A DNA stretch of 50,868 bases from an uncultured Sulfurovum sp. (GCA_902727935.1 CACVAX010000008.1:1-50868); one strand, 5' to 3'; shown: positions 25,861 through 35,101, counted from the stretch's first letter. Translations and numbers: made by a program. The notes: a model not told the origin generated them from the letters alone.

Positions 25861-27471
25861 CTAATACATATTTTCTATACTTAAGTTATTAAAACCCTCA
25901 TACTTCTGAAAAGACAAAAGATATAAACTTTTTAATATATTTTCATCAACCTCTTTTAGCTCTTTAAATACGGTGTTTTCAATACCTTCTTGCTGTATAT
26001 CTTCTAGGACATCATCCATCACTTCTGGTAAAGCTTCAACTAATTTTTTAAATGCTTCTTTTTCTCCTGTTACGATTTCATAGATTTTATCTTCTTCATT
26101 TTCAATATCAAATCCCTCATTAGGAACAATCCATTTAGATTTTTGAGTCTCCCTATGAACAATATATTTAAAGAAGTTTTGTTGAAAATATCCCAAAACA
26201 TTACTATTAGATTTATCCAATTGCCTCACTATTTCAGAATTAACAATCTCTTCAACAGTTTTTTTATACACTTTAGCATCAAAAGTTAACTTTATTGGGT
26301 CTATCAAATTACTATTAAACTTCTTTAAATTCATCGTAAAGCTATATTTCTCAATAGTCTCTTTTACATGAATATATAAATCTTCATCACTAATAAAACC
26401 TAAATTATACTTCTCCACTGACTTCTCCAATTTATCTAAATATTTTTTTATTGCTAATCCAACCTCTTTAGCCAAATTTACAGGAACAGCATTACCAATC
26501 TGTTTATACTGTTCTGCCATTGAACCCTCAAAGACCCATTCATCAGGAAAAGACTGAATTCTTGCATTTTCTCTAACACTAAAAGGTCTTAACTCATCAG
26601 GGTGACATCGTTCCGTCTGTTTTTGAGCAGGGGTACATAACACTGTTAACCCTGCTTCATCCCAAGATAATCGTCTTGCAATTCCAGTTCTACCCCCACC
26701 CATAAAATAGGTACTTTTCATATAATCTCTAGCTACATCATCAGGTAAATCACGCCAACAGCCACCTGCTTTTACATACTTTAAAACAGCTTTTTTCTTA
26801 TCATTATAAATAGCACAAGCAGATGAGGGGACATCTTGTAAAATATCTTTTAAAATTAGCTTTTTATCATGTGGTTTAGGAAAAGAAAAATCTTCTCCTA
26901 CTTGCTCTCTTATATCCTTTCTGATACCTATAATAATAATTCTTTGTCTCTTTTGAGCCACAGAATAATCCACAGAATTAAGAACTTTATATTGAACTAC
27001 ATAGCCAACCTCTTCAAAAACTTTTATCATTGTTTTTAGAGTTTGTCCTTTATCATGAGAAACCAAACCTTTTACATTTTCAGCAAAAAACATTTTAGGT
27101 TTTAACTCTTCTAAAATTTTAGCAAAATCATAAAAAAGTGTTCCTCGTATATCTTCCATACCTTGTCTATTTCCTGCATAAGAGAAAGATTGACAAGGAT
27201 ACCCACCAGAGAGTAAGTCTATCTCTTTATTACTTTGTAGATATTTGCCAATACCCTCTTGTGAAATTTTTTGAGTATCCCCTTCTATTACATTCCATTT
27301 AGGACGGTTAACTTTTAATGTTTTCACAGCCCATTTATTTATTTCTACAGTTACTTCCGTATTAAACCCTGCTTGTTCCAACCCTAAAGCCAAACCACCT
27401 GCACCTGCACCTGCAAAGAGTTCTACTACTGTATATTTAGAGGTATTATTTCTTTTTAATTTATTAATCAT
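25861..27471 (-). CDS. cytosine-5 DNA methyltransferase fused to a core-deleted Eco47II-type restriction endonuclease
   Basis: Residues 1-350 form a complete m5C methylase. Motif I is VVELFAGAGAGGLALGLEQA, GGYPCQSFSYAG carries catalytic Cys93, AENVKG is motif VI, and DYSVAQKRQRIIIIGIR is motif VIII. The recognition region contains TPAQKQTERCHPDE, followed by RENARIQSFPDEW and IGNAVP (motifs IX, X). The recognition-region block resembles GGWCC/GGNCC enzymes. From about residue 357 the chain continues as an Eco47II-type endonuclease: FISDEDLYIHVKETIEKY, DPIKLTFD, then GYFQQNFFKYI and the GFDIENEEDKIY strand. The next residues, EIVTGEKEAFKKLVEALP, belong to the family's C-terminal end, so the segment with the catalytic E-x-K is missing. 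The methylase is probably active and the nuclease dead. Family matches are from memory. Confidence 0.82.
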   Translation of the reverse strand: MINKLKRNNTSKYTVVELFAGAGAGGLALGLEQAGFNTEVTVEINKWAVKTLKVNRPKWNVIEGDTQKISQEGIGKYLQSNKEIDLLSGGYPCQSFSYAGNRQGMEDIRGTLFYDFAKILEELKPKMFFAENVKGLVSHDKGQTLKTMIKVFEEVGYVVQYKVLNSVDYSVAQKRQRIIIIGIRKDIREQVGEDFSFPKPHDKKLILKDILQDVPSSACAIYNDKKKAVLKYVKAGGCWRDLPDDVARDYMKSTYFMGGGRTGIARRLSWDEAGLTVLCTPAQKQTERCHPDELRPFSVRENARIQSFPDEWVFEGSMAEQYKQIGNAVPVNLAKEVGLAIKKYLDKLEKSVEKYNLGFISDEDLYIHVKETIEKYSFTMNLKKFNSNLIDPIKLTFDAKVYKKTVEEIVNSEIVRQLDKSNSNVLGYFQQNFFKYIVHRETQKSKWIVPNEGFDIENEEDKIYEIVTGEKEAFKKLVEALPEVMDDVLEDIQQEGIENTVFKELKEVDENILKSLYLLSFQKYEGFNNLSIENMY

Positions 27472-27671
27472 ATCTTCCTTAATGATTTATATTTTTTATC
27501 TATCGATACTTTAAAAACCAACAACTTACTATCATCATATTTATAAATATAATCAAAAATATTATAAGGCTTTTAAAATATTGGACATTTTTTCTCACTT
27601 ATTTTCAATAAACCTATTTTATCTAATAAGATGTAAATAACCATAGAAACATTTCAAATTGTCATACTATC

Positions 27672-27680
27672 TGTTATAAT
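27672..27680 (+). promoter_or_regulatory. extended -10 promoter of the carboxynorspermidine dehydrogenase gene
   Basis: TGTTATAAT is an extended -10 (TGn plus a perfect TATAAT at 27675-27680), 35 bases before the ATG at 27715. There is no convincing -35, as is usual for sigma-70 promoters in Campylobacterota. The rest of 27472-27714 is AT-rich upstream sequence shared with the divergent methylase gene. Confidence 0.6.
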
Positions 27681-27714
27681 TTCTAAAATAAAAATTTTAA
27701 ACAAAAGAGTCAAA

Positions 27715-28905
27715 ATGTCAAATAAAACCCTAATTATCGGTGCTGGTGGTGTTGGAAATGTTGTTGCTTTTAAATGTGCTATGAATGCCCAAACCTTTGG
27801 TGAGATCACCCTTGCAAGCCGTACAGTTTCTAAGTGTGATGCCATTGCTGCTAATGTTAAAGAACGCGTTGGTGTAGAGATTCAAACCTCATCTCTTGAT
27901 GCAGACTCTGTTCCTGAACTTATTGAACTCTTTAACAAGGTGAAACCAAATGTTGTTATAAACGTAGCACTGCCTTACCAAGACTTAACCATTATGGATG
28001 CTTGTGTAGCTTGTGGCATAGACTACCTTGACACAGCCAACTATGAACACCCTGACACAGCCAAGTTTGAGTACAAAGAGCAGTGGGCTAGAGATGATGA
28101 CTTTAAAAAAGCAAACATCATGGCACTTCTAGGTTCTGGTTTTGACCCTGGTGTGACCAATGTCTTTTGTGCTTATGCTCAGAAACACTACTTTGATGAG
28201 ATTCACACCATCGACATACTGGACTGTAATGCTGGTGACCATGGTTACCCTTTTGCGACGAACTTTAACCCTGAAATTAATCTACGTGAAGTATCTGCAA
28301 ATGGACGTTACTGGGAACACGGTAAATGGGTAGAAACAAAACCAATGGAAATCATGCAAGTTTGGGACTACCCAGAGGTAGGAGAGAAAGATTCTTACCT
28401 ACTCTACCATGAAGAGATGGAGTCACTTGTAAAACACATAAAAGGACTTAAACGCATAAGATTCTTTATGACCTTTGGAGAGAGTTACTTAACCCATATG
28501 AAATGTTTGGAAAATGTGGGAATGCTTGGCATTAAAGAAGTAGAGCATAAAGGAATGAAAATCGTTCCTATGGAGTTCCTATCTACACTACTACCTGACC
28601 CAGCAACACTGGGTGAACGAACCACTGGTAAAACAAACATTGGTATCTATGCTAAGGGAATCAAAGATGGCAAAGAAAAAACTATCTACATCTACCAAGT
28701 AAGCGACCATGAAAAATGTTATGAAGAAGTGATGAGTCAAGGTGTTTCCTATACTACAGGTGTACCAGCCATGATAGGGGCAAAACTTATGTTAGAAAAC
28801 AAATGGCAAAACAAAGGGGTTTATAACATGGAAGAGTTTAACCCTGATCCGTTTATGGAGGAGCTTATGGTTCAAGGGCTACCTTGGAAAATTATAAAAG
28901 AGTAA
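27715..28905 (+). CDS. carboxynorspermidine/carboxyspermidine dehydrogenase (saccharopine dehydrogenase-like)
   Basis: This NAD(P)H enzyme condenses aspartate beta-semialdehyde with putrescine or diaminopropane to give carboxyspermidine or carboxynorspermidine, the alternative spermidine pathway of Campylobacterota and vibrios. The 396-residue protein has the Rossmann motif IGAGGVGNVVAFKCA at the N-terminus, then LPYQDLTIMDACVACGIDYL, ALLGSGFDPGVTNVFCAYA and the LDCNAGDHGYPFATNFNPE block, which distinguish it from true saccharopine reductases. With speA in the same window it fits agmatine-derived putrescine going to spermidine; the partner decarboxylase (NspC) is not in the window. It is a single gene, closed by a hairpin shared with murA. 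Its codons are somewhat richer in C than its neighbours. Confidence 0.9.
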   Translation: MSNKTLIIGAGGVGNVVAFKCAMNAQTFGEITLASRTVSKCDAIAANVKERVGVEIQTSSLDADSVPELIELFNKVKPNVVINVALPYQDLTIMDACVACGIDYLDTANYEHPDTAKFEYKEQWARDDDFKKANIMALLGSGFDPGVTNVFCAYAQKHYFDEIHTIDILDCNAGDHGYPFATNFNPEINLREVSANGRYWEHGKWVETKPMEIMQVWDYPEVGEKDSYLLYHEEMESLVKHIKGLKRIRFFMTFGESYLTHMKCLENVGMLGIKEVEHKGMKIVPMEFLSTLLPDPATLGERTTGKTNIGIYAKGIKDGKEKTIYIYQVSDHEKCYEEVMSQGVSYTTGVPAMIGAKLMLENKWQNKGVYNMEEFNPDPFMEELMVQGLPWKIIKE

Positions 28906-28920
28906 TACCCTACTCTTTTA
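28895..28920. terminator. shared bidirectional terminator, perfect 10-bp stem
   Basis: The arms TAAAAGAGTA (28895-28904) and TACTCTTTTA (28911-28920) are perfectly complementary around a 6-base loop. Both convergent genes end in this hairpin. Each encodes a terminal Lys-Glu from the AAAGAG in its own strand, and the two stop codons lie at the stem-loop border. Confidence 0.65.
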
Positions 28921-30172
28921 AACGAGAAATTTTTGCTCCTAAAGTAGAAAGTTTTCCTTCTAAATTATCATAACCTCTATCTAAATGATAAATTCTATGA
29001 ACATTGGTTGTCCCTTTAGCTACTAAACCAGCTAAAACTAATGCTGAACTTGCACGTAAATCTGTTGCCATAACATCTGCACCATAAAGTTGTGCTACAG
29101 GTCTTATGGCTGCAACTGAACCTTTTAACCAAATGTCTGAACCTAAACGGTTAAGTTCTGAAACATGCATAAAACGGTTTTCAAACAATCGTTCTTCTAT
29201 TACCGACTCACCAATCGCCATCGTTGCTACTGCCATAAACTGTGCTTGCATGTCTGTTGGAAAACCTGGGTATTCAGTAGTAATGAGTGAAACAGGATTT
29301 AAACGGTTTGTTCCAGTAATGGTAATATCTGTTCCATCAACTTCAAAAGAACATCCCATAGCTTCAAGTTTATCTATAGAAGCTTCAATATGCGTAGCAT
29401 TTACTTTTTCAAGGGTAATGGTTGAATTAGTAATGGCTGCAGCACAAAGATACGTTCCTGCTTCAATTCTATCTGGAATAATATCTACCTCTTTAAATGT
29501 TAAAGGCTTTTGACCTGTACCTTCAATAATAATTTCGGAAGTACCTGTACCTTTAATCTCTACACCAGCATCCATTAACATATCACAAAGTTGAACTATC
29601 TCAGGCTCTTTAGCTGCATTGACAATGGTCGTTGTTCCATGCGCTAAAGCTGCTGCCATGAGTGTGTTTTCAGTACCACCAACGGTTATTTTATCAAATA
29701 CAATCTTTGCACCTTGTAAACCATTTGGTGCTTCTGCTCTTACATATCCTCCTTTAATCTCTATCTTTGCACCCATGGCTTCCATGGCTTTTAGGTGTAA
29801 ATCAATAGGACGTTGCCCAATGGCACAACCACCAGGTAAACTTACTTCACATTCACCAAAACGTGCCAAAAGTGGTCCAAGTACTAAGATAGAAGCACGC
29901 ATTTGTGAAACAATCTCATAAACTGCTTTGGTAGAATTCATTGTCCCATTGTTAATATCTGCTACCGTGTCGTTATGTTCAACCGTACCACCCAAAATAC
30001 CAAGTAGTTTGAGTAAAGTACGAATATCAACAACATTGGGTAAGTTTGTTAATTTAACAGGTTTGTCAGAAAGAATAGTAGCTGCAATGATTGGTAGTGC
30101 CGAGTTTTTAGCACCAGAGATTTGAATAGAACCAGAAAGCTTAGTTCCTCCAGTTATTTGTAAGTAATCCAT
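28910..30172 (-). CDS. murA: UDP-N-acetylglucosamine 1-carboxyvinyltransferase MurA
   Basis: MurA transfers enolpyruvate from PEP to UDP-GlcNAc, the first committed step of peptidoglycan synthesis. The 420-residue length is exact for the family. The N-terminal [20 protein letters not shown] contains the conserved Lys-Asn pair (Lys22, Asn23). [17 protein letters not shown] carries the catalytic Cys116, the form normally inhibited by fosfomycin (a resistant form would have Asp here). [18 protein letters not shown] and the terminal [11 protein letters not shown] motifs also match. The gene appears monocistronic, with its 3' end in the shared hairpin and a GGATATT ribosome site. No paralogue is visible in the window. 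Confidence 0.97.
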   Translation of the reverse strand: MDYLQITGGTKLSGSIQISGAKNSALPIIAATILSDKPVKLTNLPNVVDIRTLLKLLGILGGTVEHNDTVADINNGTMNSTKAVYEIVSQMRASILVLGPLLARFGECEVSLPGGCAIGQRPIDLHLKAMEAMGAKIEIKGGYVRAEAPNGLQGAKIVFDKITVGGTENTLMAAALAHGTTTIVNAAKEPEIVQLCDMLMDAGVEIKGTGTSEIIIEGTGQKPLTFKEVDIIPDRIEAGTYLCAAAITNSTITLEKVNATHIEASIDKLEAMGCSFEVDGTDITITGTNRLNPVSLITTEYPGFPTDMQAQFMAVATMAIGESVIEERLFENRFMHVSELNRLGSDIWLKGSVAAIRPVAQLYGADVMATDLRASSALVLAGLVAKGTTNVHRIYHLDRGYDNLEGKLSTLGAKISRLKE

Positions 30173-30287
30173 ATTTAATATCCATAATAAATTTATAAGA
30201 TAATTTTATCTAAAATAAGTTAAGTTCAGTATATAATAAAAATTGTATTGAAATACAAAAAATAAAATAAAAACATAAAGGAAATAA

Positions 30288-30623
30288 ATGCACATTGACT
30301 TAAGCCCAGAAGCACTTTTGGCTCAACTCGGTTACGCGACATCAACTAAATCTATAGAACAAATAAAAAGAACCATTGAAAATACAAAAGGTTTTGAAAA
30401 TTTTTCCAAGCACATTCTCTCTTTACATGATGAACTCGCTCACATAAAAGGCGTAGTTGCTCTTTCTAATTCTAAAGATGTATTTAAAATTAAAGGCAGT
30501 GAAGATACCTCAAAAGAGATTCAAGAAGAGTTTACAGAGCTTGTTAAACATTGGGCAAAAAAATATAAAATAAAAACAGAACAAGTAGGAAAAAAACCTA
30601 CGTACTACATTCTCGGTCAATAA
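30288..30623 (+). CDS. small conserved-looking protein upstream of a UvrD-like helicase
   Basis: This 111-residue soluble protein has no signal peptide. The N-terminal half is helical (LSPEALLAQLGYATSTKSIE, then TIENTKGFENFSKHILSLHD) and the C-terminal half is a charged segment ending in KPTYYILGQ. I do not recognise a named domain. It lies seven bases before the helicase gene on the same strand and has a good AAAGGAAAT ribosome site, so the two are almost certainly translated from one message. A role as a helicase accessory factor is guessed only from this linkage. The gene looks intact and its codon use matches its neighbours. Confidence 0.65.
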   Translation: MHIDLSPEALLAQLGYATSTKSIEQIKRTIENTKGFENFSKHILSLHDELAHIKGVVALSNSKDVFKIKGSEDTSKEIQEEFTELVKHWAKKYKIKTEQVGKKPTYYILGQ

Positions 30624-30630
30624 GGTCTAT

Positions 30631-32658
30631 ATGCCCCTTAGCACACTAAATGCAGAGCAGCTTTCTGCTGCTACTGCACCCATAGGAAACAACCTCATCA
30701 TTGCTTCTGCTGGAACAGGAAAAACATCTACCATTGTAGGGCGTATTGCCCATCTTTTACAAAATGGTACAGAACCCTCTAAAATATTACTTTTAACCTT
30801 CACCAATAAAGCAGCTGGAGAGATGTTAGCACGTGTTGGTCGCTATTATTCAGCAAGTATTGTTAATAAGATTGAATCAGGAACTTTTCATGCTGTCTCC
30901 TACCGTTGGCTCAAAGAACTAAATGCCAATGTGTCATTGAAGCAACCAGGAGAACTAAAAACCCTCTTTCGTTCAGTCTATGAAAAACGACAAATGAAAC
31001 GCTTAAACTTAGATACAGAACCTTTTTCAGCTACCTATCTTTATGAACAATACTCCCTTTATCAAAATGCTTCTTTAGAGGGTTTTGATATTTGGTTTAC
31101 AGACAAATATCCTGAGCATAAACCTCTAATTGATATTTATATGAATATTATAGATGACTTTGAAGAGACCAAAAACAAATATGGCTTTGTCTCCTTTAAT
31201 GATTTACTTTTAAAAATGAAAGCCCATCTTCATGAACATGGTCGTGACTTAGTAGAGGTACTAGTAGATGAATACCAAGATACCAATACTTTACAGTCAG
31301 CACTCATAGACTCTATGACACCGAAATCACTTTTTTGTGTGGGGGATTATGACCAAAGTATTTATGCTTTTAATGGTGCAAATATCCAAAACATTGCAAC
31401 TTTTGGAGAACGCTACCCTAATGCCACCGTGTTTACATTAGATAAAAACTATCGTTCATCAGGTAGTATTTTATCTCTTGCAAACCGTGTTATTGAGCGA
31501 AATGAGAGGATTTACCCTAAAAAGCTAGTTGTCACACGAAAAGGAAAAAATCAACCTCCTAAACTATTAATGCACAATGAACTTTTTGACCAATATCAAG
31601 CCATTGCTAAAAGTATTAAACATACCTATACCCCTACCAATGACATTGCTGTTATTTTTAGAAATAACGCCTCTGGCGATGGAATAGAAGCCTCTTTACG
31701 TGAAATGGGAATTCCTTCAAAACGAAAAGGAGGAAACAGTTTTTTTGAAGCCAAAGAAGTCAAATTTTTACTCGATGTCTGTTCACTCATTGTCAATCCA
31801 AAAGACATGATGGCATTTATTCATATTTTTGAATATGGAAAGAATATTGGTTCAGCTGTTGCCAAAGAGATGTTTGAATGCTTTAGACATTTTGGAGAAG
31901 GCAATCTATTTATAGGACTTATGCATCCAAGAGTACATACCTTACCAAAACTCAATCCTAATAAAAATATGCAACTCGGTCTTTTTGATGATGATGCTGA
32001 AATAGGCTCGATTACACGCTTTTCTAAAATACCAATGAGCGAAAAAATTCGTTCCCACCCTATTTTAAAGTATCCAAAACTTAGCCCTGATGGCTTAGAG
32101 TTTTTTAAAATGTATCATGAGTTTATAAGTTCTATTAATAATGTGAAACACCCCAAAAGTCTACTCGTTAAACTCATACAATCTCCTCTTTATGCTTTCT
32201 TAGTAGAACTCTTAGCCACCCAAAGAGGACGACTAAAATCTGGAGAGATTGACCAAGAACGCAAAAATTTAGCCAAAGAACGTATTGCTAGAAAAGCAAG
32301 ACTCTTAACCGACTTATCAACTCAATATAAAGAAATATCACGTTTTGTAAATGCCATGGTATTAGGTGGCAATGAACTAAGCGAAGGTGATGGGGTAAAT
32401 TTACTTAGTATTCATGCCTCTAAAGGTTTAGAGTTTACCGAAGTGTATGTAGTAGATTTAATGGACGGACGTTTTCCCAATACCAAACTTATGAGTAAAG
32501 GTGGAAGCTTAGATGAAGAACGAAGGCTATTTTATGTGGCTGTGACACGAGCTAAAGAAAAGCTCTATCTATCGTTTGCCAAACATGACAGAGTAAAAAA
32601 GTTAGATTTTAAACCTTCTCCCTTTCTCTATGAAGCCAAAATGTTAAAAGAAAGCTAA
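30631..32658 (+). CDS. UvrD/Rep family superfamily 1A DNA helicase
   Basis: This is a 3'-5' DNA translocase or helicase of the UvrD/Rep/PcrA type, for repair or replication restart. The 675-residue protein starts LNAEQLSAATAPIGNNLIIA, leading to Walker A ASAGTGKTST at residues 25-34. Motif Ia LLTFTNKAAGEML, motif II VLVDEYQDTN near 212-221, motif III VGDYDQSIYAFNGA, motif IV NYRSSGSIL, motif V LLSIHASKGLEFTEVYV and motif VI EERRLFYVAVTRAKEKLYL follow in order. It is shorter than E. coli UvrD and has a shortened C-terminus, as in Campylobacterota. A small protein is encoded immediately upstream. Rep and UvrD cannot be told apart from this alone. Confidence 0.93.
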   Translation: MPLSTLNAEQLSAATAPIGNNLIIASAGTGKTSTIVGRIAHLLQNGTEPSKILLLTFTNKAAGEMLARVGRYYSASIVNKIESGTFHAVSYRWLKELNANVSLKQPGELKTLFRSVYEKRQMKRLNLDTEPFSATYLYEQYSLYQNASLEGFDIWFTDKYPEHKPLIDIYMNIIDDFEETKNKYGFVSFNDLLLKMKAHLHEHGRDLVEVLVDEYQDTNTLQSALIDSMTPKSLFCVGDYDQSIYAFNGANIQNIATFGERYPNATVFTLDKNYRSSGSILSLANRVIERNERIYPKKLVVTRKGKNQPPKLLMHNELFDQYQAIAKSIKHTYTPTNDIAVIFRNNASGDGIEASLREMGIPSKRKGGNSFFEAKEVKFLLDVCSLIVNPKDMMAFIHIFEYGKNIGSAVAKEMFECFRHFGEGNLFIGLMHPRVHTLPKLNPNKNMQLGLFDDDAEIGSITRFSKIPMSEKIRSHPILKYPKLSPDGLEFFKMYHEFISSINNVKHPKSLLVKLIQSPLYAFLVELLATQRGRLKSGEIDQERKNLAKERIARKARLLTDLSTQYKEISRFVNAMVLGGNELSEGDGVNLLSIHASKGLEFTEVYVVDLMDGRFPNTKLMSKGGSLDEERRLFYVAVTRAKEKLYLSFAKHDRVKKLDFKPSPFLYEAKMLKES

Positions 32659-32665
32659 TTTTTAA

Positions 32666-33916
32666 CTAATAGTCTATGTTGAAAATTTTAGCAATTATGG
32701 CTACCTTATCAGAATTCTCTGTTTCTGTTGAATCTTTACGCAAATTTTGTGTGGCATTATGTAAAAAATGCTTAAACATCTGTTCTGCCATTTTTTGCAT
32801 ATTTTCTTCATATTCAGCAGGTACAAATTTCTTTTTAATGGCACGTTGAAGTTCTTTTTCTATAGACTCTTTGGCTTGTAATCGCATGTCACGAATAACT
32901 GGTTCAATAGAGGAGGCTTTAAGCCATATATAAAATTCATCCTTAAACCTTAGCACAATATCCTTTGCCTTTATGGCTTCTTCTTGCTTCATGGCATAGT
33001 TTTCGTTTGAAATGGTTTTTAAGTCATCAATTCTAAAAAGTGTTAAGTTTGCTAAACCCATATCACCAATGTCTCTAGGGATTGCCATATCAAACCAAAC
33101 CCTATCAAAATTAGCATTCTCAATCATACGTGGCTGAATAATAGGTTCTTTAGAGGAAGTGGCTGAAAATAATAAACGATAACGGTTAATATATTTAGCT
33201 AAATTCTCCACACTTTCTGCTTTAACATTTTCACCCAATTCTTCAGCAATTTTTTGCGTTTTTTCTAAATCTCTTCCCAATAAAAGTACATCACATCCTA
33301 AGCGTAGAAGATTTTTAGCTGCAATTTTACCCATTTCTCCAGCACCAATAATTACCCCACGCATTCCTGAAATATTATCTCCATATATCTTATAAGCCTG
33401 TGCAACAGCTACCGAAGCAATGGAGATAGGACTTTCTGATATTTTCGTAATGTTTCTCACTTCTGCTGCACACTTTAGTGCATAAATCAGTACAGCCCTA
33501 AGTTTTGTTCCAGCTGATTTGTTTTGGTCGGAAAACTTAAAAGCTTCTTTTACCTGTCCTGTAATTTGAGATTCACCAATCACCAAAGAATCCAAAGAAG
33601 AAACCACTGAAAAAATATGAATAATCGCCTCTTCATCATCATAACGTCGTCCTGAAGACTTTAATCTATAAAAATCTACCTGAGACCTTTTACTAAGTAA
33701 TCCTAAGACAGTATGATACGCAGAAAAATTATCAGAAGTTGCTACCACAATTTCGACCCTGTTACAAGTTGACACCACATAAGCTTCATGTATAAATTTA
33801 AACTCTACCAATTCATTTAAAAAACTTCGTTTCTCTTGTGCATCATTGAAAGCTAACTCTTCACGTAAGGACTGCTCACAATTATGATGATTAAAAGAGA
33901 GAACTTGATAATACAT
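32666..33916 (-). CDS. hemA: glutamyl-tRNA reductase HemA
   Basis: HemA reduces glutamyl-tRNA(Glu) to glutamate-1-semialdehyde with NADPH, the first step of C5 tetrapyrrole synthesis. The 416-residue protein has the catalytic VVSTCNRVEIVV motif with nucleophile Cys51, the VIGESQITGQVKEAF block near 112-126, the Rossmann GVIIGAGEMGKIAAKNLL near 187-204, and a C-terminal helical dimerisation region. The acidic catalytic-domain loop LVIGESQ and the substrate arginine in SCN-R match. It ends the unit begun by the polyprenyl synthase gene (one base separates them), with its ribosome site at the end of that gene, and it is convergent with the helicase gene. Confidence 0.97.
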   Translation of the reverse strand: MYYQVLSFNHHNCEQSLREELAFNDAQEKRSFLNELVEFKFIHEAYVVSTCNRVEIVVATSDNFSAYHTVLGLLSKRSQVDFYRLKSSGRRYDDEEAIIHIFSVVSSLDSLVIGESQITGQVKEAFKFSDQNKSAGTKLRAVLIYALKCAAEVRNITKISESPISIASVAVAQAYKIYGDNISGMRGVIIGAGEMGKIAAKNLLRLGCDVLLLGRDLEKTQKIAEELGENVKAESVENLAKYINRYRLLFSATSSKEPIIQPRMIENANFDRVWFDMAIPRDIGDMGLANLTLFRIDDLKTISNENYAMKQEEAIKAKDIVLRFKDEFYIWLKASSIEPVIRDMRLQAKESIEKELQRAIKKKFVPAEYEENMQKMAEQMFKHFLHNATQNLRKDSTETENSDKVAIIAKIFNIDY

Positions 33917-33917
33917 T

Positions 33918-34817
33918 TTAAAACTTTCTTTCTATCATTGCTTTAGCAATATTAGATAAATCTTTTTCACCCAAAGATTCCATAAGCTCTATAGCCTCAT
34001 CCACAAGTACCTTAGCTTCAAGATATGATTTTTCGATAATACCATACTTTTTCATGGCAGCTTTAATCCACCCTGCTTCTTCCTTACTTAAATGCTTTCT
34101 ATGTAAAGAGATTAAAAAAACTCTGTCTTCTTGGGCTAATTTTTCATATAAATAAATATATGGTAAAGTTACTTTTCCTTCAACAAAATCATGTAAAGCT
34201 GGTTTACCCAAAGTTTTAGAATCTTCGGTAATATCTAAAATATCATCAATCATCTGAAAAGCAAGTCCTAAATTATGTCCATATTGACGGTATGCATTAC
34301 GATTTTTCCCAACTAAAATGGCTGCAGATTCAGCAGAAGCTTCCATCAGAGAAGCTGTTTTTTGATAAAGCATTTTTAAATATGCATCACGATTGGTATG
34401 AAAAACTTTAGAAAGTTGCACATCAGCCAATTCACCCAGACTTAACTGTACAACAGCATTAGAGATAACTCTAGCTACCAAAGGAGAAATACTATTGAGT
34501 TCAAAAAAAGCTTTTGAATAAAGGATATCTCCCATCATAATGGCTGTTTTATTACCTTCAGAAACATTTACAGAGACTTTTCCACGTCTTGTATTCGCAT
34601 CATCAATAACATCATCATGCAATAAACTCGCTGCATGTATCATCTCTACGGTTGCAGCAGTCTTAACAACTTTTAAAGAAGACCCAGCAATTTTTAAAAT
34701 TAATTTTGTTCTTAGCCTTTTACCATGTGGTAAATTTCTATAAAGCTTGGAGACATACTGGTCATCTAGTTCACTTATATACTGTTCTATTTTTCTTTCA
34801 ACGGCATTTACCACCAT
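33918..34817 (-). CDS. ispB: long-chain trans-polyprenyl diphosphate synthase
   Basis: This enzyme condenses isopentenyl diphosphate units onto an allylic primer to make the side chain of menaquinone (or of other lipid quinones). The 299-residue protein has the first Asp-rich motif LLHDDVIDDANTRRG (residues 66-80), HGKRLRTKL for substrate binding near 31-39, a KTASLMEASAESAAILVG helix, and the second Asp-rich motif FQMIDDILDITED near residue 190. The residues before the first motif (ASLLHDD) suggest a long-chain, heptaprenyl or octaprenyl, product rather than geranyl or farnesyl. It is shorter than E. coli IspB by about 20 residues. The gene is cotranscribed with hemA. Confidence 0.87.
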   Translation of the reverse strand: MVVNAVERKIEQYISELDDQYVSKLYRNLPHGKRLRTKLILKIAGSSLKVVKTAATVEMIHAASLLHDDVIDDANTRRGKVSVNVSEGNKTAIMMGDILYSKAFFELNSISPLVARVISNAVVQLSLGELADVQLSKVFHTNRDAYLKMLYQKTASLMEASAESAAILVGKNRNAYRQYGHNLGLAFQMIDDILDITEDSKTLGKPALHDFVEGKVTLPYIYLYEKLAQEDRVFLISLHRKHLSKEEAGWIKAAMKKYGIIEKSYLEAKVLVDEAIELMESLGEKDLSNIAKAMIERKF

Positions 34818-34880
34818 TTAATCCTTAATGATTTTTGTATGTAATAATTCAAAAAGATTATACCTTCATACTCATTAAAA

Positions 34881-34906
34881 TCTCAACGAAGTACGCTCTC
34901 AACGAA
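34881..34906. repeat. 10-bp direct repeat upstream of the cytochrome gene
   Basis: TCTCAACGAA occurs at 34881-34890 and 34897-34906, a 16-base period. It lies in the non-coding stretch between the divergent polyprenyl synthase and cytochrome genes. Tandem half-sites with this spacing could be a regulator site, but I see no known regulator motif. Confidence 0.45.
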
Positions 34907-35007
34907 CTAGTTGATGCGATTATAAGTAAAAAAATGATTATTTTTACTTATATTTTCCAAGATTTTTCATAATTTCTACACAATTAAGCTATACTATTAT
35001 CATAGGG

Positions 35008-35071
35008 CTTGACCACACCTAAGAGTAATTTAAAATATTTATTGTTAAAATACTTATTAGTTTTGGTCAAG
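35008..35071 (+). promoter_or_regulatory. sigma-70-like promoter of the cytochrome c gene with flanking inverted repeat
   Basis: TTGACC (35009-35014) and TAAAAT (35031-35036), 16 bases apart, make a fair sigma-70 promoter about 60 bases before the coding region. The -35 box lies inside CTTGACCA (35008-35015). The reverse complement TGGTCAAG is at 35064-35071, in the leader. Two identical half-sites around the transcription start could form an operator. The spacing would allow looping or a long stem in the message. Confidence 0.5.
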
Positions 35072-35101
35072 TACCAATTTTAAAAACTACGGAGAAACAA
35101 T

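Noticed and set aside
29106-30125. Long plus-strand open frames opposite murA
   Set aside because: They are antisense to a complete, motif-bearing murA and have no ribosome sites or family character.
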